Part shown: in pieces, positions 36,932 to 45,891 of the stretch | Position numbering within the stretch: the stretch's first letter is position 1 | Layout: every line of letters begins with the position of its first letter | DNA from: Tolypothrix sp. NIES-4075 | Lineage (GTDB): Bacteria > Cyanobacteriota > Cyanobacteriia > Cyanobacteriales > Nostocaceae | Direction: 5' to 3' | DNA length: 64,000 bases | Assembly: GCF_002218085.1 (NCBI RefSeq) | Contig: NZ_BDUC01000005.1 | Span: 1-64,000, forward strand | Notes under the pieces: model-generated | The model's input: only the letters and a program-made list of their open reading frames with translations | Databases searched by the model: none | Told to the model about the DNA's origin: nothing | Made by a program: the position numbers and the translations under genes

Positions 36932-37277
36932 TGCTTTTATTTTCAGCAGATTTTTCGATTTCTTTTTGCAAAAAAAAGTTTAAAACAGTTCGCAATACGA
37001 CTATTGCTGCCAGCTTGCCAATTTCATCCCATGTAGGTGCAACCGCTGTCCGGAGAATATCCGCAGCCAATTCAAATTCCAGCGCTACCGCTAACCATCT
37101 ACCAAGACGCAGCCGTAATTCTTCTTTTGCTTCTTCTGGTACATTGCGACGGAAGAAGAAAAGCTTAAATGCTTTTAGCGTTGCTTCAATCGCGGCAAAT
37201 CCGATCACAAAAGCAGCGCTGGCTTCAACTCCCACAGCCAAAAAAAGTGTTAATTGCTTAATTAAATCTAGTATCAA
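36918..37277 (-). CDS. DUF1622 family membrane protein, first copy
   Basis: 119 residues. The LRLGRWLAVALEFELAADIL stretch followed by TAVAPTWDEIGKLAAIV and a final LRTVLNFFLQKEIE is the hallmark of DUF1622, a small integral membrane family with no known function. It lies 79 bases downstream of the rhodopsin gene on the same strand, with a hairpin in between that could end most rhodopsin transcripts. Confidence 0.75.
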   Translation of the reverse strand: MILDLIKQLTLFLAVGVEASAAFVIGFAAIEATLKAFKLFFFRRNVPEEAKEELRLRLGRWLAVALEFELAADILRTAVAPTWDEIGKLAAIVVLRTVLNFFLQKEIEKSAENKSNVRK

Positions 37278-37306
37278 TGTATTTTTTCCAGAAATAATTT
37301 AAAAAT

Positions 37307-37328
37307 GCGCTCCCAAAATCGGGAACGC
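37307..37328 (-). terminator. Hairpin between rhodopsin and DUF1622 genes
   Basis: On the minus strand: GCGTTCCC, loop GATTTT, GGGAGCGC (one G-T pair), followed by ATTTTTAAATT. Likely terminates or attenuates rhodopsin transcription before the DUF1622 pair. Confidence 0.6.
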
Positions 37329-37356
37329 TCAAAGTCTAAACAAATTGTTTATTATG

Positions 37357-38115
37357 TCAAGGCGTATAGCTTCTGTCTCTTTCTCTTTCGCCTTTTCCCA
37401 TATACGAGTGAACCGCTTCCATAAAGCTTTCGCTGTTACTAGCTTGTGCTAAAATTTCTGGTGCAGCAGAAGTGAGAATTAAACCAAAACCCACTTTAGC
37501 AGCAATATCGATAATTGCGTAAATTACAACTTCCACGCCAGTAGGAATAATTTTGAACGCTTCCGCACCTAATAGCCAAACAATTGGATAACAAATCCAC
37601 AATACAATTAGGTAATTTCGCAACTTCAAAAATAAATTGTTTACCCTAACATTTCGCCTAGCGGCACTTGCTGTAAACTCAGTTAACAAAGATGCCAAAA
37701 TCGCAATGAAAGCACCGCAGCTAATGATGTACCAAAGGTAGCTGGTGGGAGGTGCCTCAAGAGTTGCAACTAAGCCAGTCAAAATCATAAAGATATCTGC
37801 TGCAATTACCCCGGCAATCAATTTTGGACGTAACCCAGCTAGAACTCCCAAATCAAGTAATAGCACTGGGGTAGTAACAACCCAGTCTACATATCTTCCC
37901 CAGAAAACTGTTTGATCCTTCACGGGAGTGACCGTTTCACCGAGAATCATTGTTAAATATAGTGCCCCTGCCCAAAGTACGATGAAGAAGCTTTTCAAAG
38001 GAAATTCCATCCCTTCTTTTCGCCTCATTGCTACCGCTTTTTGTCCAAATATTACCGCTCCAATGACCATGCCAATAAAGCCAATCCACAGTCCAATCAA
38101 CGCTAGCTGCGTCAT
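37357..38115 (-). CDS. Bacteriorhodopsin-like light-driven proton pump
   Basis: 252 residues with seven membrane helices. Helix G holds the retinal lysine K207 in DIAAKVGFGLIL, almost identical to haloarchaeal bacteriorhodopsin. Helix C reads R74-Y-V-D77-W-V-V-T81-T-P...D88, i.e. the D/T/D motif of bacteriorhodopsin (D85, T89, D96), predicting outward proton pumping. The counter-ion D203 and both proton-release glutamates (E185 and E195, equivalents of E194 and E204) are present, as is YP in helix F. It would add light-driven proton motive force in the cell membrane. No retinal-forming oxygenase lies in the window. Confidence 0.93.
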   Translation of the reverse strand: MTQLALIGLWIGFIGMVIGAVIFGQKAVAMRRKEGMEFPLKSFFIVLWAGALYLTMILGETVTPVKDQTVFWGRYVDWVVTTPVLLLDLGVLAGLRPKLIAGVIAADIFMILTGLVATLEAPPTSYLWYIISCGAFIAILASLLTEFTASAARRNVRVNNLFLKLRNYLIVLWICYPIVWLLGAEAFKIIPTGVEVVIYAIIDIAAKVGFGLILTSAAPEILAQASNSESFMEAVHSYMGKGERERDRSYTP

Positions 38116-38258
38116 AGTCTACGTTACCATCTCAAATTGTTATTTATTTTAAAATATTTGTTGATGTTTTACCGAACTTCTAGCGGAAGAATGATTTTGA
38201 TGTTAGCAATCTCTGTAATTATGAATGCGGACAGGTTTTAAACTGCCTAAAAAATAAT

Positions 38259-38678
38259 ATGCCGCAATATTTCGGAAAACTATCCACAACAGATGAACCT
38301 TGGACAACTATTAGCGCTGTGCAAGCTGTAAACCAAATCTGACAGACTATCAATTTTGAGTGTGGTGACTCACGCCTTGCAATTAGCATAATAGCCGCAA
38401 ATTTAATTCGTGTGCGACTTGCCCCAAGTGGCGAATTTATGCAGGGTCGAGAGTGGGCGGTAACGTTGGATGATGCAGAATGGGCAAAAGTACCTTTTGA
38501 AGTGCGAGAAACTGAAGCAACAGTAGAAATTGAAACAGAAGAAATACGTGTTTTCATTCAACGGCAAAACTGTCGCATAACCTGTTTTGATAAAGCTAAT
38601 CGTCCCTTTGCCCAAGATGCAGACATGGGTATAGATTGGGGGATGGGTGCAGTTGCAGCCTGGAAACAAATCGCCGCT
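38259..38678 (+). pseudogene. N-terminal remnant of a GH31 alpha-glucosidase
   Basis: From the ATG at 38259 (MPQYFGKLSTTDEPWTTISA) the frame runs 27 codons to a TGA at 38340-38342 and continues in the same frame (LAISIIAANLIRVRLAPSGE ... NCRITCFDKANRPFAQDADM). This is the N-terminal beta-sandwich of cyanobacterial glycoside hydrolase family 31 proteins. After AAWKQIAA the similarity ends: the whole catalytic barrel, about 600 residues, is absent. One nonsense change plus a 3' deletion. It lies upstream of and in the same direction as the hybrid kinase. Confidence 0.65.
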
Positions 38679-38849
38679 TTTCCTTTCGCTTTCCCCCTCC
38701 TTCCTTATGCCCAAAAGAAGAAAATCTGCACAAAGGTAGATGTAAAAATAATTTAAGTAAGTAGCATGAAAAACAATGGGTATAACCTTTTATAACGGAA
38801 GAAATACCAAACTGTGCCGCTTTAGATAGATGCAGTTAAACAAACCTCA

Positions 38850-39257
38850 ATGTTAAAAGGCAACCGCTTGCATCTGCATGATATACCTCTGACATTTTCA
38901 CCCAAACTTGTTGGAAAAATTGCCAGCGCGATCGCTATTTGTGTTGGTGGCTTAGTACTGCTTGGGTGGTGGCTCAACATCGAAGTTGTCACGCATGGTG
39001 GGAACACTACCTCAATAATGAAAGCGAATACAGCATTGTGCTTTGTACTGTCTGGTGTTTCGCTGTGGTCGCAAGAAGGAGATAGAAAGACTTGGGGACA
39101 AGGGGGAGTGGGGGACAAGGGGGACAAGGGGGACAAGGGGACAAGGGGAGTGGGGGACAAGGGGAGTGGGGGACAAAATTCTTCTTTCCCCCCATCCCCC
39201 CCTCTCTCCCCCACTCCCCCACTCCCCCCACCTTCTGGCTTTCCAAAGTATGTTTAG
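38850..39257 (+). pseudogene. Detached N-terminal membrane part of the hybrid kinase
   Basis: 135 codons from the ATG at 38850. Residues about 20-40 and 55-75 are the first two membrane helices (AIAICVGGLVLLGWWLNIEV; NTALCFVLSGVSLW). After residue 78 the frame runs into GGGGGACAAG-type repeats (Gly/Asp/Lys then Pro/Ser codons) and ends. The following helices of the same membrane domain are in another frame (next entry), so the repeat has shifted the frame between helices 2 and 3 of the sensor. Confidence 0.65.
39090..39232. repeat. Poly-G tandem repeat with inverted C-rich partner, inside the kinase gene
   Basis: Left half: units of GGGGGACAA (9 bases) with one 8-base GGGGACAA and GGGAGTG variants. 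Right half: CCCCCACTCCCCC-type units in the opposite sense. The whole could fold on itself. G-run length determines which frame continues. Confidence 0.75.
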
Positions 39258-42200
39258 TCGCAGTGATATTAATTGGTTTGCTGACGCTGATTGAATATGT
39301 GTTCGGCTGGAATTTTGGTATTGATGAACTGCTGTTAGGTGACTCATCGCCTGTGACAACATTTTATCCTGGGCGAATGGGGTTAAATACGGCAGTAAAT
39401 TTTGTGCTGGTTGGCACAGCTATAAATCTGCTGATTCATCAAAAAACTCGCCGTAGCTTTTGGTATGCTCAAATTCTTACCCTGATAGCTGCTTTGATTT
39501 CTTTACAAGCTGTCATCGGCTATGCCTACAACGTAAAAGTGCTTTACGGTGTTGCTCCTTACACAACATCTATGACGTTACTGACGGCACTAACCTTCAT
39601 AGTAGTCTGTGCAGGCATTCTTTGGAGTCATCCAGAGTCAGGGTTGATGCGGGTAGTAACAAGTGATACTGACGGTGGGTTGCTTGCGAGGCGTTTATTG
39701 TTTGCGGCGATCGCACTTCCTTGTGTGCTAGGCTGGTTAATCGTTGAAGGTCAACGTCAAAAACAGTATGATGCGGCGTTTGCAGTGTCAATGTTTGCCA
39801 TCATCGTTATTGTCAGTTTCGTCGTTTTAATTTGGCAAAGTGCAGCGTTAATTGAACACCTTAGCTTAGAACGCGATCGCGCAATAGAAGCGCTGAAAGA
39901 AAACGAACAAAAATTGATGGGTTTCGTAGATGCTAACGTCATTGGCATTCTTTTTGGCGACATTTACGGGGGTATTTTACAGGCAAATGACGAATTTTTG
40001 CGAATTATCGGCTATACGCGAGAGGATTTAGTAGCCGGGAGGATAGACTGGATTGACATCACACCACCAGAATATCTGCATTTGGATGAAATTGCGATCG
40101 CCGAGGCAAAATTAACTGGTGCTTGTACTCCTTATGAAAAAGAATACATTCGTCCGGATAATAGCCGCGTTTCGGTTGTAATTGGTTACACTTTGCTGGG
40201 AGAAAAACGCGAACAGTCAGTAGCTTTTATTTTAGACTTGAGCGATCGCATTCTTGCAGAAGCCGCGTTACGTCGCAGTGAAGAAAGATTTCGTTTGGCT
40301 ATTGATAATATCCCCGATGTGTTTGGTATATATGATGCCGAATTGCGATTGCAGTTTGTCAACGCTGCGGGTTTGCAACGCACTAATAAATCACTAGAGG
40401 AAATCAAAGGACGCACTGACGAGGAAATCTTTCCACCGTCCATTACAAACGCTTATTTACCAACTTTAAAAAAAGCACTTCAAACGCGCACCTTACAAAC
40501 CGTAGAAGCCACAATAAATTTACCTGATTATGTCAGCACTACACTCATCAAATATGTGCCAATCCTCGATGAGAAAGGTGAAATTTACCAGATTCTCGGC
40601 GTAACTGACGATATCACCGTCCGCAAGCGTGCGGAAGAAGTTCTGCAAAATCAGCAAAAATGGCTAGAAGATGCTGTAAACTTAATGCCAACACCTTTGC
40701 TGTTTATCGAACCAAAAACTGCACGGGTAACTTTCGCCAATCGCGCTGCTGACGAATTAGCTGGAGGTAAATTTCCTTTAGCTGAATGCGTGGAAGATTA
40801 TTACACAACTTATTACAGCACAGATGCGGCAGGAAATCCGATTCCAAACGAACAAGCACCTGGGGTAAGAGTTGCTCGTGGCGAACGTCTCGATGGGGTA
40901 GAGTTGAATTGGCACACGCCTGAAGGAATCCGTTCTCTGCTAATATATGCAGATACTCTGCCCGCAATGCATGGTATTCCAGCTACCTGCGTTTTGACGT
41001 TTCAAGACATCACCAACCTCAAGCGGGTAGAAAAAGCGCTTTCATTAGGTTATAAAAGGCTTCAACTTTTATTTGGCACGGCAAGCGATTTACTATCGAG
41101 TCAGCAACCAGTAACATTGCTTGATGGCTTATTCCAAAAACTTGCCGAGCAAATTGGTTTAGATGCTTATTTTAACTATTTAGTTGAAGAAAACGAATTA
41201 GTCTTGCGGCTAGCTTCTTATAGTGGTATTTCTGAGGAACTTGCTAAAGATATTGAGTGGCTGAAGTTTGGGCAAGCGGTGTCCGGTACAGTTGCAATGG
41301 AACGACGTGCAATTTCTTTAGAGAATGTGCAACAATCAACGGATGTGAAAACAGAACTGATTCGCGCTGTTGGCATTACCGCGTATTATGGTTATCCGTT
41401 GGTAGCGCAAGGACGAGTTTTAGGTACACTTTCCTTTGCCAGTCGTAGTAAAGATAGCTTTAGCCAAAATGAAATCGGGATGATGCAAGCGGTTTGTGAC
41501 CAGATAGCGATCGCAATGGAAAGAGCAAGCTTGATTGCTTCTTTGCAACAGCAAACAGAGCAACTTACAGAAGCCAACCGCATGAAGGATGAGTTTCTGG
41601 CAATATTATCGCATGAATTGCGATCGCCTCTCAACGCCATTCTCGGTTGGGCACAGATGCTACGTTCTCCACGCAAGCTCACCGAAACTCAAACTGCTAA
41701 AGCTTTAGAGACAATCGAGCGCAACGCTAGAGCGCAAACACAACTAATTGAAGACTTGTTAGATATCTCGCGGATGATTAGAGGCAAATTGCGTCTCAAT
41801 GTCCGCAGTTGCGATTTAGTGCCAATTATTGAATCAGCACTCGATTCTGTAGGTCTAGCGGCTGATGCAAAAGAAATTCACATCGAAACTTCAATTAACC
41901 GAAATACTGAATTAATCCTCGGTGATTCTGGACGCTTGCAGCAAATTATTTGGAATCTACTATCCAACGCCATCAAGTTTACACCCCAAGGCGGGCGCGT
42001 GCAAGTTAATTTGCAACGAATTAATTCTCATGTGGAAATCACCGTAAGCGACACAGGCATTGGTATCAAACCGGAATTTATACCTTACGTCTTTGATCGC
42101 TTTCGTCAAGCAGATAGTTCCAGCACTAGATCCCACGGCGGATTAGGATTGGGATTATCAATCGTGCGTCATTTAGTAGAACTACATGGTGGTACTGTTT

Positions 42201-42727
42201 ATGTAGAAAGTGCAGGTGTTGGCAAAGGCGCCAAATTCACAGTTCAACTGCCACTACTCAACGCCAAACTCGGACAAACAAACACACAGAACAACACTCC
42301 CGCTCCCCCCCTCTCCCCCTCCCTCCCTCTCCCCCTCTCCCCCTCCCTAAGAGGTGTCCGCGTGCTGGTGGTAGACGACGAAGTTGATATTCGTGACTTT
42401 ATCACCACCGTACTCGAACAGTGCGCTGCCGAAGTTCAGGCGGTTGCATCAGTGCAAGAAGCCCTAGAAATTATAACACACTCTCAACCAGATGTTTTAA
42501 TTAGCGATATCGGAATGCCAGAAGAAGACGGTTACTCATTGATTCGCAAAGTGCGATCGCAACCCCCAGACAAAGGCGGAAATATTCCCGCAGCAGCCCT
42601 GACAGCTTATGCGAGAGCAGAAGATCGAATGCGAGCCATACAATCCGGTTATCAGCTACATTTACCTAAACCTGTTGAACCGGCTGAGTTAGCAACAGTA
42701 GTTGCGAGTCTTGTTGGACGCACATAA
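39092..42727 (+). CDS. Hybrid sensor histidine kinase (membrane, PAS, GAF, HK, REC)
   Basis: The open frame begins at a TTG inside a repeat, so the real start is lost or lies in the fragment at 38850. Domains: hydrophobic helices to about residue 260 (a MASE-like membrane sensor), PAS domains near 270-390, 390-515 and 530-640, GAF near 650-810, HisKA with the phospho-accepting His in LSHELRSPLNAILG, HATPase with WNLLSNAIKF and GLGLGLSIV, and a C-terminal receiver (VLVVDDEVDIRDF; phospho-Asp in LISDIGMPEEDG). A Pro/Ser-rich linker before the receiver is made by a CTCCCCC repeat (42293-42352), in frame. The kinase core is intact, but expression needs frame restoration or an internal start. Confidence 0.75.
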   Translation: MGTRGSGGQGGQGGQGDKGSGGQGEWGTKFFFPPIPPSLPHSPTPPTFWLSKVCLVAVILIGLLTLIEYVFGWNFGIDELLLGDSSPVTTFYPGRMGLNTAVNFVLVGTAINLLIHQKTRRSFWYAQILTLIAALISLQAVIGYAYNVKVLYGVAPYTTSMTLLTALTFIVVCAGILWSHPESGLMRVVTSDTDGGLLARRLLFAAIALPCVLGWLIVEGQRQKQYDAAFAVSMFAIIVIVSFVVLIWQSAALIEHLSLERDRAIEALKENEQKLMGFVDANVIGILFGDIYGGILQANDEFLRIIGYTREDLVAGRIDWIDITPPEYLHLDEIAIAEAKLTGACTPYEKEYIRPDNSRVSVVIGYTLLGEKREQSVAFILDLSDRILAEAALRRSEERFRLAIDNIPDVFGIYDAELRLQFVNAAGLQRTNKSLEEIKGRTDEEIFPPSITNAYLPTLKKALQTRTLQTVEATINLPDYVSTTLIKYVPILDEKGEIYQILGVTDDITVRKRAEEVLQNQQKWLEDAVNLMPTPLLFIEPKTARVTFANRAADELAGGKFPLAECVEDYYTTYYSTDAAGNPIPNEQAPGVRVARGERLDGVELNWHTPEGIRSLLIYADTLPAMHGIPATCVLTFQDITNLKRVEKALSLGYKRLQLLFGTASDLLSSQQPVTLLDGLFQKLAEQIGLDAYFNYLVEENELVLRLASYSGISEELAKDIEWLKFGQAVSGTVAMERRAISLENVQQSTDVKTELIRAVGITAYYGYPLVAQGRVLGTLSFASRSKDSFSQNEIGMMQAVCDQIAIAMERASLIASLQQQTEQLTEANRMKDEFLAILSHELRSPLNAILGWAQMLRSPRKLTETQTAKALETIERNARAQTQLIEDLLDISRMIRGKLRLNVRSCDLVPIIESALDSVGLAADAKEIHIETSINRNTELILGDSGRLQQIIWNLLSNAIKFTPQGGRVQVNLQRINSHVEITVSDTGIGIKPEFIPYVFDRFRQADSSSTRSHGGLGLGLSIVRHLVELHGGTVYVESAGVGKGAKFTVQLPLLNAKLGQTNTQNNTPAPPLSPSLPLPLSPSLRGVRVLVVDDEVDIRDFITTVLEQCAAEVQAVASVQEALEIITHSQPDVLISDIGMPEEDGYSLIRKVRSQPPDKGGNIPAAALTAYARAEDRMRAIQSGYQLHLPKPVEPAELATVVASLVGRT
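42293..42352. repeat. CTCCCCC repeat encoding the kinase linker
   Basis: C-rich 7-mers between the ATPase and receiver domains, translated PAPPLSPSLPLPLSPSLRG in frame. Confidence 0.7.
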
Positions 42728-43140
42728 AGAAATTCCAAATTTGCTCATTCCAAATCATCGTAGGGGTACAGTTACAGGGTTATCTAGTAGCGTGATTCAT
42801 TCATTGCGGTATGTTCATTCTTCGGAACCCGCAAGTTTTTGAAGATGGATAAAATCTATCAACAAAAACAACCTTACTACCGTAGCGTTGAGCCTTATAT
42901 TCTACCTGACGGCGAAACTCATAAAAATTTGCATCACTTACAGCGAGTGCGAGTTTATGATTCTTCATCGACGGTAGGTATGTTTTTATTACAGCTATTT
43001 TCAGCTTACTTAGACCACAGATTCAAATAAATGAAAACTGCTGTAATGTTAATTCGACGGACTTGATACAACTCAGGGTGCATATATTTATGCAAATCAA
43101 ACCTATTAAATAATATAGTATTTTGATTGAAGCATTTAAT
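42728..43140. other. Region between kinase and LuxR regulator
   Basis: About 410 bases. The only candidate gene is a 61-codon frame at 42845-43030 (listed separately). The 100 bases before 43141 are AT-rich and likely carry the promoter of the regulator. Confidence 0.4.
42845..43030 (+). CDS. Possible small hypothetical protein
   Basis: 61 codons from the ATG at 42845 (MDKIYQQKQPYYRSVEPYIL ... AYLDHRFK). Not similar to anything I know; no strong ribosome binding site. It might be real or a remnant. Confidence 0.3.
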   Translation: MDKIYQQKQPYYRSVEPYILPDGETHKNLHHLQRVRVYDSSSTVGMFLLQLFSAYLDHRFK

Positions 43141-43749
43141 ATGATAAGCATAACAAATACATTACCAACAACAGCCGTTGAATCGCCAGAGCTAAATAAT
43201 GCTAATTTTAAAATAAAACAACTAGATTTTTTACAAAAAGTAATTGAAGGCTTACAAGATGGCATCTTAATCTTGACCGAAATAGGAGAAATCGTTCATG
43301 CTAACGCATCGGCAAAAAGCATTTGTTCTCAAATAAGTCAAGGCATTTCTCAAGCGAACTTTGTACCACCAGTTATTTGGCATCATTGCAAATCGTTAAT
43401 TGATTGGAGTTTATTTCCCAACCAACACATCATTCTCTCTGATGAAATTGTACTTAACAAGTTAAATATTTTTCGCTTGCGGGTAAGATGGCTAGATGTA
43501 GATACCTTACAACGTCCTTGCTTGTTGGTGACAATTGAAAATAAATGTGAGACGTTAAAAAATGTAGCGATCGCTGAAGTCAAAAAATACGACTTAACAC
43601 CACGAGAAGCAGAAATTTGGCTTCTTTATCGCTTCAACTACAGCTACAAAGAAATTGCCCTCCAGCTTTATATTAGCCTGAATACCGTCAAAAAGCACAT
43701 GAAAAACATTCACGCCAAGCGACAAGCAAATCTTCACAGCGAAAACTAA
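43141..43749 (+). CDS. LuxR-type regulator with PAS-like N-terminus
   Basis: 202 residues from the ATG at 43141; a TTG at 43123 would add six. Residues about 28-140 look like a degenerate PAS domain (VIEGLQDGILILTEIGEIVH). The C-terminal 60 residues are a LuxR/GerE helix-turn-helix (LTPREAEIWLLYRFNYSYKE ... SLNTVKKHMKNI). There is no receiver domain, so it would respond to a ligand or partner. It follows the hybrid kinase but with 400 bases between, and a functional link is only suggested by proximity. Confidence 0.75.
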   Translation: MISITNTLPTTAVESPELNNANFKIKQLDFLQKVIEGLQDGILILTEIGEIVHANASAKSICSQISQGISQANFVPPVIWHHCKSLIDWSLFPNQHIILSDEIVLNKLNIFRLRVRWLDVDTLQRPCLLVTIENKCETLKNVAIAEVKKYDLTPREAEIWLLYRFNYSYKEIALQLYISLNTVKKHMKNIHAKRQANLHSEN

Positions 43750-44216
43750 GAAAAATTAACAATTCAAAATTGATTAGTGGAATGCAATCATTCACTATGT
43801 TAACAGTTTCACGAATCAATTAAGATTGATATATTTGCAATGCCGAAAAAAATAACTCTACACCTAACCCCTCTGCGCTTGTATGAGGGGTTTTGCCGCA
43901 ATTGCGAGTAGTTTCACCAAAGATGAAATTAAATACTGATATATTTTCTATACATGCTTTTTTTGATGGAAGCAATAATTATAAGTAATTATAATAAAGT
44001 AATTTTTCATACAAACATAATTATCACAAGTAGCGCTTCGGCGATCGCACTCCTTATCATCAATTGCCTTCATTAAGGAACAAGTAGTTAATTAAACCAG
44101 TCATTAATTATTATTTACTATTAACTAATAACTATTTATTGCCCCTGAATAAATCCAGGGGGGCTAATTTATAATCAGATAAATTTTAAGTATTCCGAAA
44201 GTTTAACTTAGCAAAA
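43750..44216. other. Convergent intergenic region with hairpins
   Basis: About 470 bases without a gene. AACCCCTC ... GAGGGGTT followed by TT at 43866-43894 could terminate the LuxR gene. GCCCCTG ... CAGGGGGG at 44141-44163 lies after the DUF4168 gene on the minus strand. Confidence 0.5.
43866..43894 (+). terminator. Possible terminator of the LuxR-type gene
   Basis: AACCCCTC, 11-base loop, GAGGGGTT then TT; 117 bases after the stop. It could equally be a dispersed repeat. Confidence 0.4.
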
Positions 44217-44672
44217 CTAAGGATTTTTTTGCAAATCGAGTAGTGTATTGTAAACTTCAGTTTTTAATTTTTCATTACTTTGTAAGTCTCTAGTAATCTT
44301 GTTAAAATTATCAATGCTGAGACCATTTTGTTCAACTATTTTTTGCGACCTATTACAATAATTTACCGCAATATCTCGCGCCTTGTTTGGCAAACCGCTG
44401 AGGCTGTTGGAGTTGCTACAAACAATCTGGGGAATTTCCCTACCGCCAATAAGTTTTTTAATTTCTTCAAATGCTTGGCGTCGCTCTGGCTCCATTGCTA
44501 AGACTGATTTAGCATAATTTCTAATTTCAGTTGGAGTTTGGGCATCAACTTGGGAACTTAAAGCAAAAGCGCTAGAAGCTAGACCCACAAAGGCTAGAGC
44601 GCCAAATAAAAACGATTTATCAAGCATTCTTTGCAGGCTAGGTTGGAAAAAGAAATAGGAAATTATCTTCAT
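44217..44672 (-). CDS. DUF4168 family secreted protein
   Basis: 151 residues if started at 44672; the ATG at 44627 (MLDKSFLFGALAFVGLASSA) gives the more usual signal peptide and may be the true start. The mature part (PTEIRNYAKSVLAMEPERRQ ... KLIGGREIPQIVC) fits DUF4168, a helical periplasmic family of unknown function common in cyanobacteria. Two cysteines, in QIVCSNSNS and NYCNRS, may pair. Monocistronic. Confidence 0.75.
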   Translation of the reverse strand: MKIISYFFFQPSLQRMLDKSFLFGALAFVGLASSAFALSSQVDAQTPTEIRNYAKSVLAMEPERRQAFEEIKKLIGGREIPQIVCSNSNSLSGLPNKARDIAVNYCNRSQKIVEQNGLSIDNFNKITRDLQSNEKLKTEVYNTLLDLQKNP

Positions 44673-44787
44673 ATGCGGGCTGACACAGAAATACAGTAGG
44701 GATATCTTAATAACTTTGAATTATTTTAGAAGTTAGAAGTTCCAAAAAAAGAGATAATCGATAAAAGCTTTATATTTATTGTCAGCA

Positions 44788-45771
44788 TTATCGGTATAAC
44801 TGACAAAGTTCGATAACTTTAGTTTGCAGTGTTGATATCTCTGAAGCTCCTTGCTTGAGACTAACTTCTAGTTCTAATAGTACGGGTAAAGTAGAAATAA
44901 GTTGTGGCAAAGAAACAGACTTTATTTCTTGCTGTAAAAAGTAAATGCGCTTGGGATTGCCTATCTCAGCAGCTTGAGCGATCGCTTGTTGATTGCGCTC
45001 TCCACTTTCAATCATAATTTTTACCCATAACCATGTGCGAAATCGACTAATCAGTGTAGCCACTATTCGCAAGCCAGGTTCAGAAGCATTCATCAAATCC
45101 GCTAAGGTTGTTAAAGCTTTTGCCGTATCTCCCATAATGATTGCATCTGCCAATTGAAAGCTGTTGTGTGTGGTGTTTCTGACTAGCCGAGCAACAATGT
45201 CAACCTCTAAAGGCTGATTGCTGCCTTCAGTATAAAGCCGTAACTTCTCCAACTCATTGTATAACAGACGTGTATCATTACCTACAGACTCTGCTAAAAG
45301 TTCTGCACATTTGGGACTCAGCTTCACACCAACGATTTCAGCCCCGCTGAGTACTGATTGGATGAGCAATTCCGTCTTCCAAGTTGGTATTAGCGGAAAT
45401 TCCCGGAATTCCTTAGCATATTGTTTCAGTAATTTTGTCGATTTCAGGCGTTCATCTGGTTTATTGCGACTTGTGAGCAATAAAAATGAATCTTCCGGAA
45501 TTACTGGCAGCGTTCTCTGTAATTCTGTTAATACGTTCTCTGGGCAGTTCTGACTGATAGTAGTATTCATCAGCCATACCAAGCGTCCACCAGCACCAAA
45601 AATTGGTGTCATAACTTGATTTAGCGCTATTATCGCCGCATCGGGTTGATCTGGGGAAATAGAAGTGTAGTTAAAACTGATCCAATTGGGATCGAGGATG
45701 CGATCGCGCAAAAGAGCGATCGCCTTTTCGATGGAAAAATCATCCTCACCCCAGTAAACGTAAACTGGCAT
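44788..45771 (-). CDS. holA: DNA polymerase III subunit delta
   Basis: 327 residues. The first part (MPVYVYWGEDDFSIEKAIAL) and the clamp-loader core ending in a helical collar domain (FQLADAIIMGDTAKAL ... LELEVSLKQG) match the delta subunit that opens the beta clamp during chromosome replication. The length is normal. Stands alone, divergent from the 2H phosphoesterase gene. Confidence 0.9.
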   Translation of the reverse strand: MPVYVYWGEDDFSIEKAIALLRDRILDPNWISFNYTSISPDQPDAAIIALNQVMTPIFGAGGRLVWLMNTTISQNCPENVLTELQRTLPVIPEDSFLLLTSRNKPDERLKSTKLLKQYAKEFREFPLIPTWKTELLIQSVLSGAEIVGVKLSPKCAELLAESVGNDTRLLYNELEKLRLYTEGSNQPLEVDIVARLVRNTTHNSFQLADAIIMGDTAKALTTLADLMNASEPGLRIVATLISRFRTWLWVKIMIESGERNQQAIAQAAEIGNPKRIYFLQQEIKSVSLPQLISTLPVLLELEVSLKQGASEISTLQTKVIELCQLYR

Positions 45772-45891
45772 AAAGCAACCTCAACTGAAAATATCATCGC
45801 TTCTGAGCGTGCGCCTGACATGCTAAATACTTTTTAAATCACGATAAATTTCCCTAAAATCAATAAACGTGAGCGCGGGAGGCATTAAAGA

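Noticed and set aside
3113..38342. Altered genetic code or selenocysteine at in-frame TGA codons (3113 and 38340)
   Set aside because: Many normal genes here end with TGA (for example 34544 and 55082), the second case is in a truncated remnant, and no SECIS-like hairpin is evident just after either codon.
38822..39362. Several minus-strand ORFs across the kinase repeat
   Set aside because: They consist of translated C-rich repeat units (PLSPLSP) and are not proteins.
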